Shown here piece after piece: positions 22,766 through 34,217 of a stretch of 64,000 bases of DNA. Source of the DNA: Thozetella sp. PMI_491 (taxonomy: Eukaryota; Ascomycota; Sordariomycetes; Chaetosphaeriales; Chaetosphaeriaceae); the NCBI GenBank assembly GCA_021432635.1, contig MU270064.1, positions 8,537 to 72,536 on the forward strand. Reading direction: 5' to 3'. Under the pieces are notes generated by a model, which searched no databases, was not told the DNA's origin, and saw only the letters and a list, made by a program, of their open reading frames with translations. The position numbers were made by a program, and so were the translations under genes. The stretch's first letter is position 1; every line of letters starts with the position of its first letter.

Positions 22766-24330
22766 CTACAGCTTGCTCTTACCTGGCGCATCAACAATTC
22801 CGTCGAGTATGCTGTTTTTGGTACTTTCAAGCCGCTCCTTAGTCGCACGAAACACCGAAGGGACACCCGTCTCTTCGTATGACTTCCCATGTCGGAGCAT
22901 CTGAACGATTCCCTTGGCCGACAGGAGGATCAACGGCATACCGTGGCCTGAGAAGCCAGCAAGAACCATCTGACCTGGTTTCTCGGGGACTTCTCCAACA
23001 TACGGCATAAAATCAGAGCTGAATCCCATAACTAGTTGAAAAGAATTAGTTCTGACCGGCGCTCGTATTAGACGACATATACTTACTGCCAGTCCAGATT
23101 TTGTCCGGATAAGCGCCACTATTCTCCCAGCCGATGAATGTCCTCTGCATTAGGTTGTCGAAATGTGACAGGGCGGGCTCAATCAGCTTGCTGTCATCAG
23201 ACACGTTGTACCAATGCGAAGGGTCCGACCAGAAGTTCGGTTTTGCTCCTCCCACGATGATGCTTCCGTCGTTGCGGGGGATCAGATAGTCGTACAAACC
23301 GGGGCCGTGGCGTATGCTATATGTTTGGGGTAAGAATGGCGCGACTCGGCCTTCGGGCACGACGATACGACTACAAATTCCCCGTACCGGGACGATGTGG
23401 TTTTTGAACTGCGGTGCTAGCCGTGCAGTGTATCCGTTCGTGGCTAGGAGCAGCTTTTTGGCTTTTATGCTTCCTCGGTCGGTTGTGATGAGCCAGCGCC
23501 CATCCTGGAGAGGCTCCTCGGACAGGTGCGTGACCGGGGTGTGCGTCTGGAGGTTCGCGCCTTTTTCCACGACCTTTTGCAAGAGATGCATCACCATCTT
23601 GTACGGCCAGATATGCCCGGCCGTGAAGGTGAAGCAGCCCAGCGCACCTTTGACGCCGGACACCTACAGATCGAGTTAGGATCAAGACGGTATGGACACG
23701 AGGCTATGCGGAATAACTCACACGCTCTGCGTCCTTCTGGGGAGTGTAATGAACATCCTTTAAGTTGGCCACTCCGGATTTCACAAGCTCGGTAAACGCT
23801 TGCTCCGTCTCGGCGGCCAATGCTGGGTCCAATGTGGCATCACAAGCGCGAGTTAGAGTGAATTCGCAATCTATCTTCTCTTTCTCAACAAGCTCCTTAA
23901 CGGCGTGAACCTGGGAGGCTTCGAAGTTCGCCACGTCAACAGCAGCGCGAACACCATACTTCTTGATGTACTTTGGGACGTTGAAGTATACATCAGGCTT
24001 TAGATGGCCGCCTAGGTGCGCTATAGTCAGCTGGCATTGCTCGCAGAGTGGTCTGCAAATAAAAGCGGAGTCCGGAGCCAGCCTACCATTACGGGCCGTA
24101 GCCCCGGAACATGCCTCCCGGGCTTCTAGAATGACCACGGAGGGAGGGGAGGCATTGTCTTCGTAGATGTAATGTGCAAGAGCAGCACCGGCGAAGCCAG
24201 CACCGATGATCACAATGTCGCTCTCTTCGGGGAGAGCGGGAGTGCTGCGGTGGTCATCAAACTTGTGGAGCTGCGTCCTCCAGAAAGACCTTGTCGAGTT
24301 GGGGACGGGGATAGGACCTTGGTCCGGCAT
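22766..24330 (-). CDS. FAD-dependent oxidoreductase of the DAO (glycine/D-amino-acid oxidase) family
   Basis: Four exons on the minus strand from ATG at 24330. The N-terminus carries DIVIIGAGFAGAALAHYI, the FAD-binding GxGxxG, followed by VVILEAREACSGATARNG and, after an intron, GHLKPDVY. The middle includes KLLLATNGYTARLAP, and the C-terminus has SDFMPYVG and VLAGFSGHGMPLILLSAKGI, the second FAD contact. This is the fungal DAO-fold group often annotated as FAD-dependent oxidoreductase; relatives oxidise secondary or primary amines (sarcosine, gamma-glutamyl-putrescine, amino acids) with oxygen. The gene looks intact. No peroxisomal SKL is present at the C-terminus (it ends in KSKL). Neighbouring permeases and transaminase make an amine or amino acid substrate attractive, but that is inference. 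Confidence 0.86.
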
Positions 24331-25474
24331 AGTGTATTAAGTTGTAATGTTGCTATGATGCTTTAGGTTATTTGGCACCTGGGAGCTCGGCATTGGGCCT
24401 CGTTCAGTCAGGGTCTTAACGGGACACAACCCCTCAAAATCAAGACCGGCGTCCTCGGAGGTCTCCTAGCTCGTATGGATATCAAATATCGTAGACCCGC
24501 CCATGTTGCTGGGAGCACAGCCTTCCGGCCCAAACTGTGGAGCCCTACCACACCTCAAAAGCCTACTTTTGAGTTTAGTGCTTCGGCGTTCCCCGTCATT
24601 TACGCCGCATCTCTCGCGGCCGGCCGAACCCTTCATGCCAGCAGTCGCCTTTCTCGTTGGTCATTTCGACAAGTTCGTTGTATACAATAAATAATGACAG
24701 CAATAATGGCGGGAGAAAAAAAAGGGTTCTCAGGATAGATAATTAGCCATTGCAATTTACCAACTTTAGTGAGCTCCAAGAGGAAAACAAAATAGGGCTC
24801 GGGAAATATTGTCCAGGCCGCGAAGCTGCAGTGAAAGGCGAGGTCGAAACTTGCAATTGTTCTCTAAGCTTTCGCTTGCAAAGCACAAATATTCACATCG
24901 AAACGTAATTTCAGCCCGCTATGCATCTCAGCATCTTCCCTAGGTATACTTTGCTTTAGCCGGCTGTTTGAGCGGAATATAAAGACATATCTATGTAGGC
25001 TTGCTACCTTGGAAAATACATGCACCGGTTCCTTCTGCTGTTGATAGTAGGTTAACAGTGGCGGCGAAAGCACTGCATTTGGATTAGAAAGATATTCCGA
25101 GGTCTTGTTTCTAGGTAGACAGAATTCATATTCTGAGGCATTAGTCACGTATCTTGGTGCTACGACGCTGGCACTCGACAGTGCCTCCAGCCGAGATAGC
25201 GAGTCAGGGAATGTGCATCCCCTATCTCCAATCTGCCAGTCGTATCTAGGAAACAAAATATGGAGTATCTCCGCCGCTTTAGCGCCCCCTTTATCCGTTA
25301 TCTTGGTAGCTACAAGTCTTACCCCAGATTATTCCCCACACTCTGTACCTTCATAAGTGGACGTGGATCTCTCGAGCACAACCTTTGGAGCTACCTCTTT
25401 GGTATCATCCGATCCTGGCGCGCGAATCTCACCCACCTCACAAGACAGCCCCCAGCCGCAGCAGCAGATAGCAT
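24331..25474. other. Intergenic, divergent promoter region
   Basis: About 1.1 kb between the FAD oxidoreductase and the second DAL5-type permease. A 130-codon frame on the minus strand (24864-25256) has no family features and is not called. Confidence 0.5.
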
Positions 25475-27546
25475 ATGGCGGCCAAGCTGCCCGATTCACC
25501 CAAGATGCCGCTTGAGTCTGAATCCATCGGAGAAAGAAACTCTCTCTCCGACAAGAAGGACCTCGAAGGACACGACCTTGAGGCCGTAAACAGCACCCGA
25601 AATGGCGTGTCGAATGGTATTGCACCTCCGAAGCCTCGAGTAATGAAACACCGGAATGGCGTTAACATGAGATGTCCAGAGTATACCCCGGAGCAATACC
25701 AAAAGCTCACGAGAAAGATTGATCGCTACCTTATCCCCATCATGTAGGCAATATGTTTCTCCGTCCCTACCGTGCCGCTCCTTCAATCTAATTCTGTTAG
25801 GTTTTTCATGTATGGTATTCAGCAAACCGACAAGACCTCAATTAGCATTCAGGCGGTACGCGTAATTAGTTGTCACCTCGTGGGAAGTGGCCCTCGCTAA
25901 CGTTTCTCAGCTGTTCGGCATGTCCAAGGAATTGGGACTGGTCGGCCAGCAATTCCAGTGGCTAACGACAATGTGAGGATAAGAATAATCCCATAGCGAG
26001 ACGTCCGCTAATTGGCTGATGCACACACAGTTTTTACATCACATATCTCATTGGCGAATTCCCATCTACATGGCTCCTGCAGAGATACAAGATCGGCCGT
26101 GTGCTCACGATTTACATGATTGGCTGGTGTAAGGATCCGAGTCTTGCTTCCTGGACATAAATCGAGTTTCTAAAAAGGCCTAGCGATTTGCCTCCTTTGC
26201 ATCAGCGCCTGTAATAGCTGGTCGCAACTGATGGCCCTTCGTGCCCTCCAGGGCTTCTTCGAATGTAACATCTCCCCAGGTTTCCTCCTGATCACCGGTG
26301 CCTGGTACCGCACGAAAGAACACGCGAACCGATCCCTCTTCTGGCAGTCTTCACAGGGGTTCTTCACCATTGTCTGCAACTTGATGCTCTACGGCATCGC
26401 GAAGCACGTTACTGAGGTGGGCGGAATTTCGGCCTGGCGTTGCATCTCCCTTTTCTTGGGCTCGCTGACGCTCGTCGGTGCGATCTTCTGTTATTTTATT
26501 CTTGGCTCACCGCACGAGGTGAAATGGCTGAGCGAAGAGGAGAAGAAGATGGCGTAAGGCATCCACTGAGCGCCAAGGGACACTAGAAACCATACTGACT
26601 GATGCCAGCATCGCACGAGTCATCGAAAACCAGATCGGAGAGGAAAGCTCCAGCAGACAATGGAAGTGGGATCACGTCTGGGAATGTTTCAGAGACCCCC
26701 AGGTCTATTTTGGGTTTGCCAATACTTTCCTGGCTTGCATCCCTAATGGGTATGTCATCAATGTGACTATGACGAGTCTTCGCTGACCGCATGTGTCAGT
26801 GGCATTACGACGTTTAGTGCGCTCCTATATGAGACCTTCGGCTTCGACACGTGGGGATCAATGCTCTACGGCCTTCCTCGCAACGGTGCGCATATACGAA
26901 GGAGCACAAAATTTGGACACTGTACTAATTCAATAGTTATAGCTATATACGTTGTTGTATTCGTCGCCATCGCCCTCTATCTTCAAAAGTTCCAAGGCCA
27001 GCGCATGTACATCATGATCCTAGCTTGTATCTTGCCTTTTGTCGGCCTGCTAGTGATGTCGCTCTTACCAAATACGCCGGAGAACAAATGGATCAAGTGG
27101 GGAATGTTCGACATCACTGTAGTCTTCTCCTTGGCATTATTCCTCGGCTGGAGCTTGAGTTAGTATCCCTGCTGCTGGGTTTCAGTTTCAGCTGCTGACT
27201 ACGGTGTCCAGTCACTTCAAATATTGCCGGCGGCACCAAGAGGACCGTTGTGTCATCGTTAACCTTGATTGCTTACTGTGTCGGCAACATGGTCGGCGCC
27301 CAAGTGTTTAGAACCGAGGATGCGCCTCGTTACGTCGGCGGCACCATCGCTTGTTCGGTTTGCTTCGGCCTTGAGATACTTGTCGTCATAGCTTGGAGGC
27401 TTTGGTACATGTACGAGAACAGGCGTCGCGATCGCCTAGCCGCCGAGAGCGGCCTTTCCAAGGAAGACCAAGAACGACTTGGCCGAGAGTTGGGCGAGCA
27501 GGATGTTACGGATATGAAGAATCCTCATTTCCGATACACCATGTAG
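25475..27546 (+). CDS. DAL5/ACS-type MFS permease
   Basis: About nine exons, all joinable in frame, from ATG at 25475. A hydrophilic N-terminus of about 70 residues leads to KIDRYLIPIM, then GIQQTDKTSIS, FGMSKELGL, YLIGEFPSTWLLQR, MALRALQGFFECNISPGF, AWYRTKEHANR, a loop with VKWLSEEEKKMA, IPNGGITTFSA, GGTKRTVVSSL, AYCVGNMVGAQVF and the final NPHFRYTM. This is the complete ACS/Dal5 family signature. It should import a small organic anion such as allantoate, a pyridine carboxylate or another nitrogenous acid in symport with H+. The same family occurs at 12413-14469, and the genes between include a transaminase and a DAO-type oxidase. Confidence 0.87.
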
Positions 27547-28128
27547 TCCGACTCATCTACCATACTTGATCACTGGATTTCGGATGCTAGTGGGGAAGCA
27601 ATCTTTAGCAAAGTGCGCGCAGAATCAATATCTTGATAGTTGCTTGGCCAATTTATTTAGTATCCGCAGTACTATGGCGCAGTTGTTCTGTAGATCACTG
27701 TGTGACATAATGATCCTTTAGGCCCCTAGCTCTTCCACTTAACGCATATGTGACGATATGGCTATGCCTCGGTCTATCGCGTCGAGGCTAACGGAGACCC
27801 GTCGGGCAAACCCGAATTTCGAGAGAAGGTTTGGCGCCCCTAGTTCAATCAGCAGCCGGGATTTCTCTGTGCGCGAGTCAGGCAAGGTACACTCTTGCAC
27901 AGTAGCAAACTAGATTGACGCGATGCATTGAAGCCCTTTGGGGGTGCAGTACTGACGAGAAAGGGCATAGATGATGTACTAACATTCGTCCCAAAGGCCA
28001 CATATATGTCTCAGGCCCATTACCGCTAGCCACAACCAGCACGCTCCATGAATCCGGCACAACTGTCGGCTCAATCCCACCATGGACAATTGTTGTGAAG
28101 CCGTGGTCAGCACTACCGAAATAACTTT
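27547..28128. other. Intergenic between convergent genes
   Basis: About 580 bases holding two 3' flanks. No supported gene. Confidence 0.5.
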
Positions 28129-30293
28129 TCACGCCGTCTCCGAAGACACAATATCCCATTCCGGTGCCCACTGGAAAAAGTCAATATCGTTGAGGATGTT
28201 GTCAAAGAGCAATGAGCCATCCTCAAAGTTGAAGTCGATGTCGCCTATCGGGGCCTCATTCCACGTTAGAGACTTGTCTGAAAAGAGAAGGCTGTGAAGC
28301 TCCTCAGTGATTGACGCATCATCGTAAACAGGCAGGTCCTCAGCCCAAGCAAAGGCATCAGAAATCTTTTGTGCAAGGGGCCTTAGCTTGTCGGCGCATC
28401 TTGTCGCTTCGTTCCAGCGCTGCCCAATACTGGTAAGGAGCTGCAGGCACTGAGGGATGAGAACCTGCGACATCCGCCGTGCCTGTTCCCTCAATGGCTG
28501 GAAATCACGAGAAGACCAAGACGCGTGCAGGGCGATGATGGCTGTCTCAAACAAGATGTGTGCGCCATGCCAGGGGTAAAATAGTCGCCTGCGCCGCTCT
28601 TGGCCGAGATAATCCTCGATTAAATGCTGCACGTATCAGCTCAAGCCTTGATGTTTCTGCTTTAGGGCTGACTTACCTGAGATGCACCTAGCACGACCTC
28701 CCAGTCCGCGGGGCCCTTGACCTTCAGCCGTGGCGTCGGTCGATGAATCCTAGCCTTAAGGTGGTGGAACTGAACGTGCTTGAACTCAAGCATGTTGTAC
28801 TCCGTGTAGCCTTGCGCCTCGTGATACCACCCTTCGAGCCGCGCAGTAATATCTAGTATCCAGTTCTCGAAACTTGCAGCGTTGAACTTGCCGAGGTCTT
28901 CTTCGAGATAGAGCACCCGGTGGACCTCCGTTTCCAAGGCACGATAGCGACAAATGTGATTCGCTGACGATTTCTTTCTCGTTTCATCGGCTATAAAGAG
29001 AAAATTGGATTCATCAGGCGTTGGATCTTGCAACTGTGGCCCATGAGCATTGTGAAAACCCGGCGGAATGCGAGGGGTGTAGACTGCACCTTTGCAGTGA
29101 TAGCTTCTTCGGGGAACGACAGGGGGAGCCGAAGATTGACGCACAGTGATCTTTCCATTCCGTATGCGACCCAGAACAGCTCAGATCGTAGTCGCGCCTG
29201 GTCATCATCGAGGCCTTCATGGCACTCCCTGTGAAGTCCTAGGCTCAGGACAATCCTGATGGCATTTGCTATGCACGTCCAGTTGTCGACCCTTTCCGGG
29301 CATAGATGTGCATAATGGGCCAAGAGCAGCGAAATCTGAAGCGCCTTGATCTCACTGTAGTTCTCCAAGACTTGCAAATGCTTCAAAGCAGATCGATAGA
29401 AAGACTCAGACGCCGCTCGCGCTTGATCCTCGGCCCGCCAGGTCAATGTGATAGCCGAGATGGCTAAAACAATAAAGAGTACAAAATACTCAAAATGACC
29501 AAAGCCCGACGCAGACGTGATGCCGTAGGTAAGGAGCGACTGTGACTCGCCTAGGTCATCCAGAGAACGGTTGACGATGCTCTCCAGCAGGGACTCGGGG
29601 ATACAGGGGTACTGCGGCAAGAGTATGTCGGCATAGTTGCGCACCATGCGCTCGAAAGCCGAGACTGGAACCATTTTGAGATTGACGGGGTTGCTTGTGT
29701 ATGGCTTTTCTGGCTGATCAGAATGTTCTTTCCCAGGAGGTGACTCGGGATGCTCCGGGCCATCGGTCGTCGGGTCTCGATCAAGAGCGGTAGCCGAGAC
29801 AGCGAGCGGTGGACACGAGGGGCGGAAGAACAATGCCGGAGAGATCTTGGAATGAAGGAAAGATCCAGTAATGGGCACGCCGAACGAGATAGTTGCTTGT
29901 GCGACCTTGGAGGCCATCAAGTAAGGGAAGTTTCGAGGAGCCGCCCTAAAGTCGAGCAGCTGGGTCTCCAGCTCGGCCACGCGCGCCTCCAGAGACTTGA
30001 CCAGGCTGCAATCCCGTCAGCGCGACGCCCTTAGCATGCTAGGCAATGTGGGGGCAGATTACCTTCGTGGCACTGACTTCCTCGTCGCGGGATCGAAGCC
30101 CATGCATGTTGCATTTGCCCCCTTACAAGACGTGCATTGGGGAAACTTGAAGTCGCACTGTCGCGCGTCTCCTAGTCAGCGTGTGAAATCGAAGCAGTGG
30201 ATCCGACGGCATAGCGAGGATGGACTATACCTTTGTCTTGCGCTGCCGGCAGCGCGTGCAGACCTTTGTGGATCGTCGATGTGATTTTTGCAT
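28129..30293 (-). CDS. Zn2Cys6 transcription factor
   Basis: Minus-strand gene from ATG at 30293 to the TGA at 28129-28131, at least five exons. The zinc cluster is split by an intron: VCTRCRQRKTK then CDFKFPQCTSC and KGANATC, followed by a coiled-coil-like linker, LVKSLEARVAELETQLL. After an acidic linker comes the fungal_trans region, with YCIPESLLESIVN-like hydrophobic heptads, YRSALKHLQVLENYSEIKALQ, LHRECHEGLDDDQARLRSELFW and FEEWILDITARL-like segments. The tail is acidic (IDFNFEDGSLLFDNILNDIDFF) and looks like an activation domain. It is divergent from another Zn2Cys6 factor across 467 bases, so the two may be co-regulated. Targets are unknown; the permease at 25475 is the nearest candidate. 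Confidence 0.83.
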
Positions 30294-30760
30294 CCTAACC
30301 TTGCGCCGAGCAGGACAAGCCTGACAGGGTGGTCAAAACAGTGTCCTGGGATGCACACCTCGCTCGGCTGGAGATCACACACCCTAGTCCCCCCAAAGGC
30401 TACTGGCCCATGGCTAGCACGCCCCCTCCGTCATCGGGTGGGCTCTAGGAACTTTCAGGGGGGACCGGCACGGTGGATATGGTCACGTGTGGGACTGGGG
30501 AAAGAAAGATTTGCTCTCGGTAGCCCCTAGCGAGGCCCCTCCAGCCCTTAGGTAGGCGTAGTCAAATCAGTGGCATGCCAGGCGTATTGCGCGGACCCGC
30601 CATTTCCCTGACAAAGTTCCGGGAGCGGACATCCTGCACATCTAGCCCGATCTACCCCCAAGCACAGCGTCGACTGGCGACCGCGGCATCGCCAATTTAT
30701 GCAACGGTTTGGCTTTGCCCGCTGCCCCGGATCGACTCCCTCCCCGGTCGTGAAGCTGCT
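30294..30760. promoter_or_regulatory. Shared promoter of two divergent Zn2Cys6 genes
   Basis: 467 bases, GC-rich, between the starts of two regulator genes transcribed away from each other. No ORF is supported and no element was recognised with confidence. Confidence 0.5.
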
Positions 30761-32582
30761 ATGCTTCAAACATGCAGTCGGTGTCGAAGCCGGAGGATAA
30801 AGGTTCGCTTCCTGCCCCCTCGAGGCATGCGATGCTGTAAAACGTTGCAGGGAGCTAAGCTAGGAGCCACAGTGCGATTCTCGCCTTCCAGCATGTGCCA
30901 ATTGTGCCAAAAATGATTTGGAGTGCACATTTCGGGACGATGCGTTGCAAGAAGACATTCCCAGAAGGTACATGAGGCACCTTCATGACGAGACGACTGG
31001 GCAATCGGTGCTCACTGGTCCCACAGCTACATCCAATCCTTGAACGAGCGCATAGAAAATCTGACTAGCCAACTTGCCCTCCATCAATCATCACGGTATG
31101 CTGCGATTTGTTGCCGTCGATGAGGGTCGCTTTGCTGATGTTCGCAGTGGCCCGCCACAGGAGAACGAGCCGGCGCTCACATCCTCATCAGCCGAGCCTT
31201 CTCAGCCGATACATATCTTGATCCCGGCCCGGCCCGGGTCTGATCTACACCTCGATACCTCCGTTCCCTCACGCTTCACGCGTGTGGTATTTGAAGCATT
31301 GCCGGAAAACGATGCTGCAGCTAGTTTGGAGAGTATCTTCCCCGAACACGACATTTTGATGCCCAGCATATCCTTCGCCGACCGTTCGCAACTCACCCCC
31401 AGCATAGTGAGGTTCCTGCTCGGCCGTTACGACCGCTGCATCAGGCCACGTTATGACGTGCTGGTTCCCGAGCTCCTAGGCCACGATGGAGCGAGCTTTA
31501 AAAAGCTCCCTGAACCTCAAAGGTTCAAGATACTAATGGCATGTGCGATTGCAGCCACCCGTGAAGGGTACAAATCGCCCAACTGGAAGCCGCTGGGGCA
31601 GATTTGTCGCGACTGGGCCAACGAGCTGGTTACTCCCATCATCTCTGCTGGAGATGGTGACACCCTAGCGGCGATTCTGTTGCTTATTATCTACGAACTG
31701 GCGGATCCCAGTCGAGGAACGATTTGGGAGCTACTCGACCTTGCCGCTCGCACTTGTCTGCAGCTAGGGTGGCATCAAGGTGCTCTGGCCGCGCATATAG
31801 GTCAGGGCGTGGGAGAGAATGGGATTATTACTATCGGCGTGGCTAGGACCTGTGGCTCCGACGAAATCCGCCTAATATCCGTCCTAAAGGACATTGAAGG
31901 GTAAGAAAAAGTCTGCGTGCTTGTTATTTCTGCTGTGCGTGGGACTCACCTTGGCAGGTCTCTGCACACGATCTTCAACCGCCCGACTATGCTTAGCGGC
32001 TGTAGATTGCCCGCAACCTCGGAAGATGAGCCCTTGTACGATCTCTACTCACAAGTGGCTGATCAGCTGTATGGAAAAGGCAGGGTGTATGAGAACCAAG
32101 GCTGCCCGTTCGTTGGAGAGATCGCCGAATTGATGAGCCTCCTGGAAGGCCTCGACACTCGACATCCAGTGGCCAAGGAGACTTGGTTGTCGTTCCTGCC
32201 GGTCTGCTTCAAACACAAACAGTGCATTTTCTGTTTCCAAGAAGCGGACGAGTCGGAGCCGAAAGGGATGAGGGCGCTTCGGATGAGAGTTATTGCTACT
32301 GCTTCCGACCTCATTTCGAGTGTGCACCAGGTTTCGACGAATCAGGACGGGTTTATCCCTCCGGTAATCGCTAGCTCAAGGACTCTTATATCTGGCTGCT
32401 CGCTCGCAACTGGCATCGTGAAACGGTGGACTCCTGCTCCTGGTCATGCTAAAGACCTGATAAAATGTACCGAGGTTCTAACTCTGTTCGCCCCGCACTG
32501 GAAAGGCGGACACAGTTATTTAGCCGTATGGCGATCCATCATCGATCTCCTCAACCTTGAGCAAACTTCAAAAAATCCATAA
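30761..32582 (+). CDS. Zn2Cys6 transcription factor
   Basis: The start at 30761 leaves only four residues before the zinc cluster: TCSRCRSRRIK, an intron at the same position as in the divergent factor, then CDSRLPACANC and AKNDLEC. In-frame upstream ATGs exist but are not needed. A linker with YIQSLNERIENLTSQLA follows. The fungal_trans region includes IVRFLLGRYDRCIRPRYDV, FKILMACAIAATREGYKSP, TLAAILLLIIYELADPS and TCLQLGWHQ. The last two exons join at LKDIEG-SLHTIFNRPTML. Protein length is roughly 560 residues. It is a nuclear regulator; the C45 hydrolase gene downstream ends only 120 bases away on the other strand. Targets unknown. Confidence 0.82.
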
Positions 32583-32702
32583 TTTAGTGTTCACACAAAA
32601 TAACAGGCGAAATTGAGCCAAAGATTTAATTACTATTTCGGTTCTCGAGTATTGCGGCCGTCGACCACACCGTCTTTATTCTTGCCATTCTCGCCGTCTA
32701 GG

Positions 32703-33803
32703 TCAATCCAATGAAAGTGTGCGTACAGGGGGTGACAAACTTGGCCTCCCTAGGGACACCTCCGCCGTAAGCTTGCGGAGATCGATGATGATCGTCGCTA
32801 ATGTCTCCATCCTCTCAATTCCCACGGCTTTGGGGGGCGTGGAGCGGCATATCGATACTGGAGTTCCTTCTTCGTCCGATAGCCACCGGCGAATCTGATC
32901 TGCGTCAGGCCTTTGCCTCTTGCAGAGCAATTTCATTCTCTCTAGCCTAGAAAAGGAGTTCTTGGAAGGGTGATCACGTATCCCGCCAGGTATTTCTGGC
33001 GACCAAAGATGGTTTGTGTGGAACGTCGTCCATTCGCCTTCGTCGGGGTAGATAGGAGCCAGACCTCTGGGAGTACACTCTACCGTGGCAATCTTGCCGG
33101 TCTTATCGGCGATCACTAGATTAACGCAGGAAGCAAGTCCTTTTCGAGTCAACATTGCCATCGCTTCATCGAACGAATGGCATTCCAGTACACGCCGCAT
33201 AGCTAAGTGCACAGGAAGCATATCCTTAGCTACCGTGCCACATCGGATGGCATTCATGCATATGCCGACGCCTCTATCGTTGAAACCGAACTTGGCGACA
33301 ATTCCTGCCTCTCCGAACATGCGGATGCGCGGCTTGTCAGTTTTTCGTATGTCGAAGAAGGCAGTCGACGTGCCAGCCTCCTGGACCCAGTCCCAATTTT
33401 GGGCCACGAACACCTCAGAGTTGCTGGCATTTTGTGTGACAAGCGACGTGCAGCCGTCAGAATAGTTAGTCAAGGAGATTTCGCTCCTCAGGTTCAATGC
33501 CAGGATGTCCAGGAAGTCGACGCCTTCGCCCGCCCCGGCCGCGATACCCTGCATCTCCTCGACAAGGTCCGGCTCATTCTGCTTCAGGGCCGCAAGGTAT
33601 GTCTCTGCTCGTGCTCTCGACTCAGGCCAGTCGGCCTCTGCGGTCTCTTCGAACAGCCGCTTGTAGTTTTCGATGCAGACCCTGATGCGATGTGGTATTT
33701 GACTGCCATGCGCAAATCCGACCTGCCACGCTGAACCGCTAGCGATCACTTCTGGCACACCATTCCAATGAGGGACTGCGTCATGCACTCCGTCTGTAGC
33801 CAT
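32703..33803 (-). CDS. C45 Ntn hydrolase, acyl-CoA:isopenicillin N acyltransferase-like
   Basis: Single exon, 366 residues from Met at 33803; Penicillium IAT is 357. A longer frame begins at 33860 but the extra residues look like leader. Family features are WQVGFAHG near residue 26, the autoprocessing site SDGCTS with Cys118 as expected N-terminal nucleophile, VFVAQNWDWVQEAG, FGFNDRGVGICMNAI and TFHTNHLW. Members self-cleave before the Cys and then make or break amide bonds (penicillin acyl exchange, beta-alanyl-dopamine synthesis and hydrolysis, ceramide-like substrates). No peroxisomal ARL-type ending is present. The enzyme is divergent from the class III aminotransferase across 414 bases, suggesting that one acts on the amine made or consumed by the other. 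There are no penicillin genes nearby. Confidence 0.85.
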   Translation of the reverse strand: MATDGVHDAVPHWNGVPEVIASGSAWQVGFAHGSQIPHRIRVCIENYKRLFEETAEADWPESRARAETYLAALKQNEPDLVEEMQGIAAGAGEGVDFLDILALNLRSEISLTNYSDGCTSLVTQNASNSEVFVAQNWDWVQEAGTSTAFFDIRKTDKPRIRMFGEAGIVAKFGFNDRGVGICMNAIRCGTVAKDMLPVHLAMRRVLECHSFDEAMAMLTRKGLASCVNLVIADKTGKIATVECTPRGLAPIYPDEGEWTTFHTNHLWSPEIPGGIRDHPSKNSFSRLERMKLLCKRQRPDADQIRRWLSDEEGTPVSICRSTPPKAVGIERMETLATIIIDLRKLTAEVSLGRPSLSPPVRTLSLD

Positions 33804-34217
33804 TGTAGCGAGTATATGGCGATTTCTGTCGTCTGAAAATGCGCAATTTGGGAAGTTCAAGACGCGTCAGATGTTAAATTCCCATATGAAATAAAACAAG
33901 TATTCTACGACTGGTGGGATTGATTTTAGATGAATCTGAATGTGTTTTTTTCTAGAAATGTGATCGGAGCTCGAGTTGAAGCTCGGCGTGCCGCGAGATC
34001 TTAGTCTCCGCCGACGGCTAGATCCGACCAAGCGCTCTCCAAGAGCATTGAGACCGTTCCTTCGATTATGAATGACATTAGGCATTTACCTACCGAAGAA
34101 CCTCCACATTGATGTTTATAATTACGACCTGCATTATAGATATGCTCGTAATGCATCTAGACGAACCATCATTCCCACTCCATTCCCATGCGACGGGGCC
34201 ATCACCGTCTTGCAACC
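33804..34217. promoter_or_regulatory. Shared promoter of C45 hydrolase and aminotransferase
   Basis: 414 bases between divergent starts. It contains ATGTTAAATTCC at 33871-33882, an exact 12-base match to 45346-45357 upstream of the quinate permease, and several CGG/CCG triplets (33990-34030) of the type bound by Zn2Cys6 proteins. Binding is not shown. Confidence 0.45.

Noticed and set aside
24864-25256. 130-codon minus-strand frame
   Set aside because: No recognisable motif, no support from splice context, and random-looking composition in a promoter region.
32703-33803. Penicillin biosynthesis gene
   Set aside because: The enzyme is IAT-like, but there is no ACV synthetase or isopenicillin N synthase, and no peroxisomal targeting ending. 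C45 homologues are widespread in fungi.
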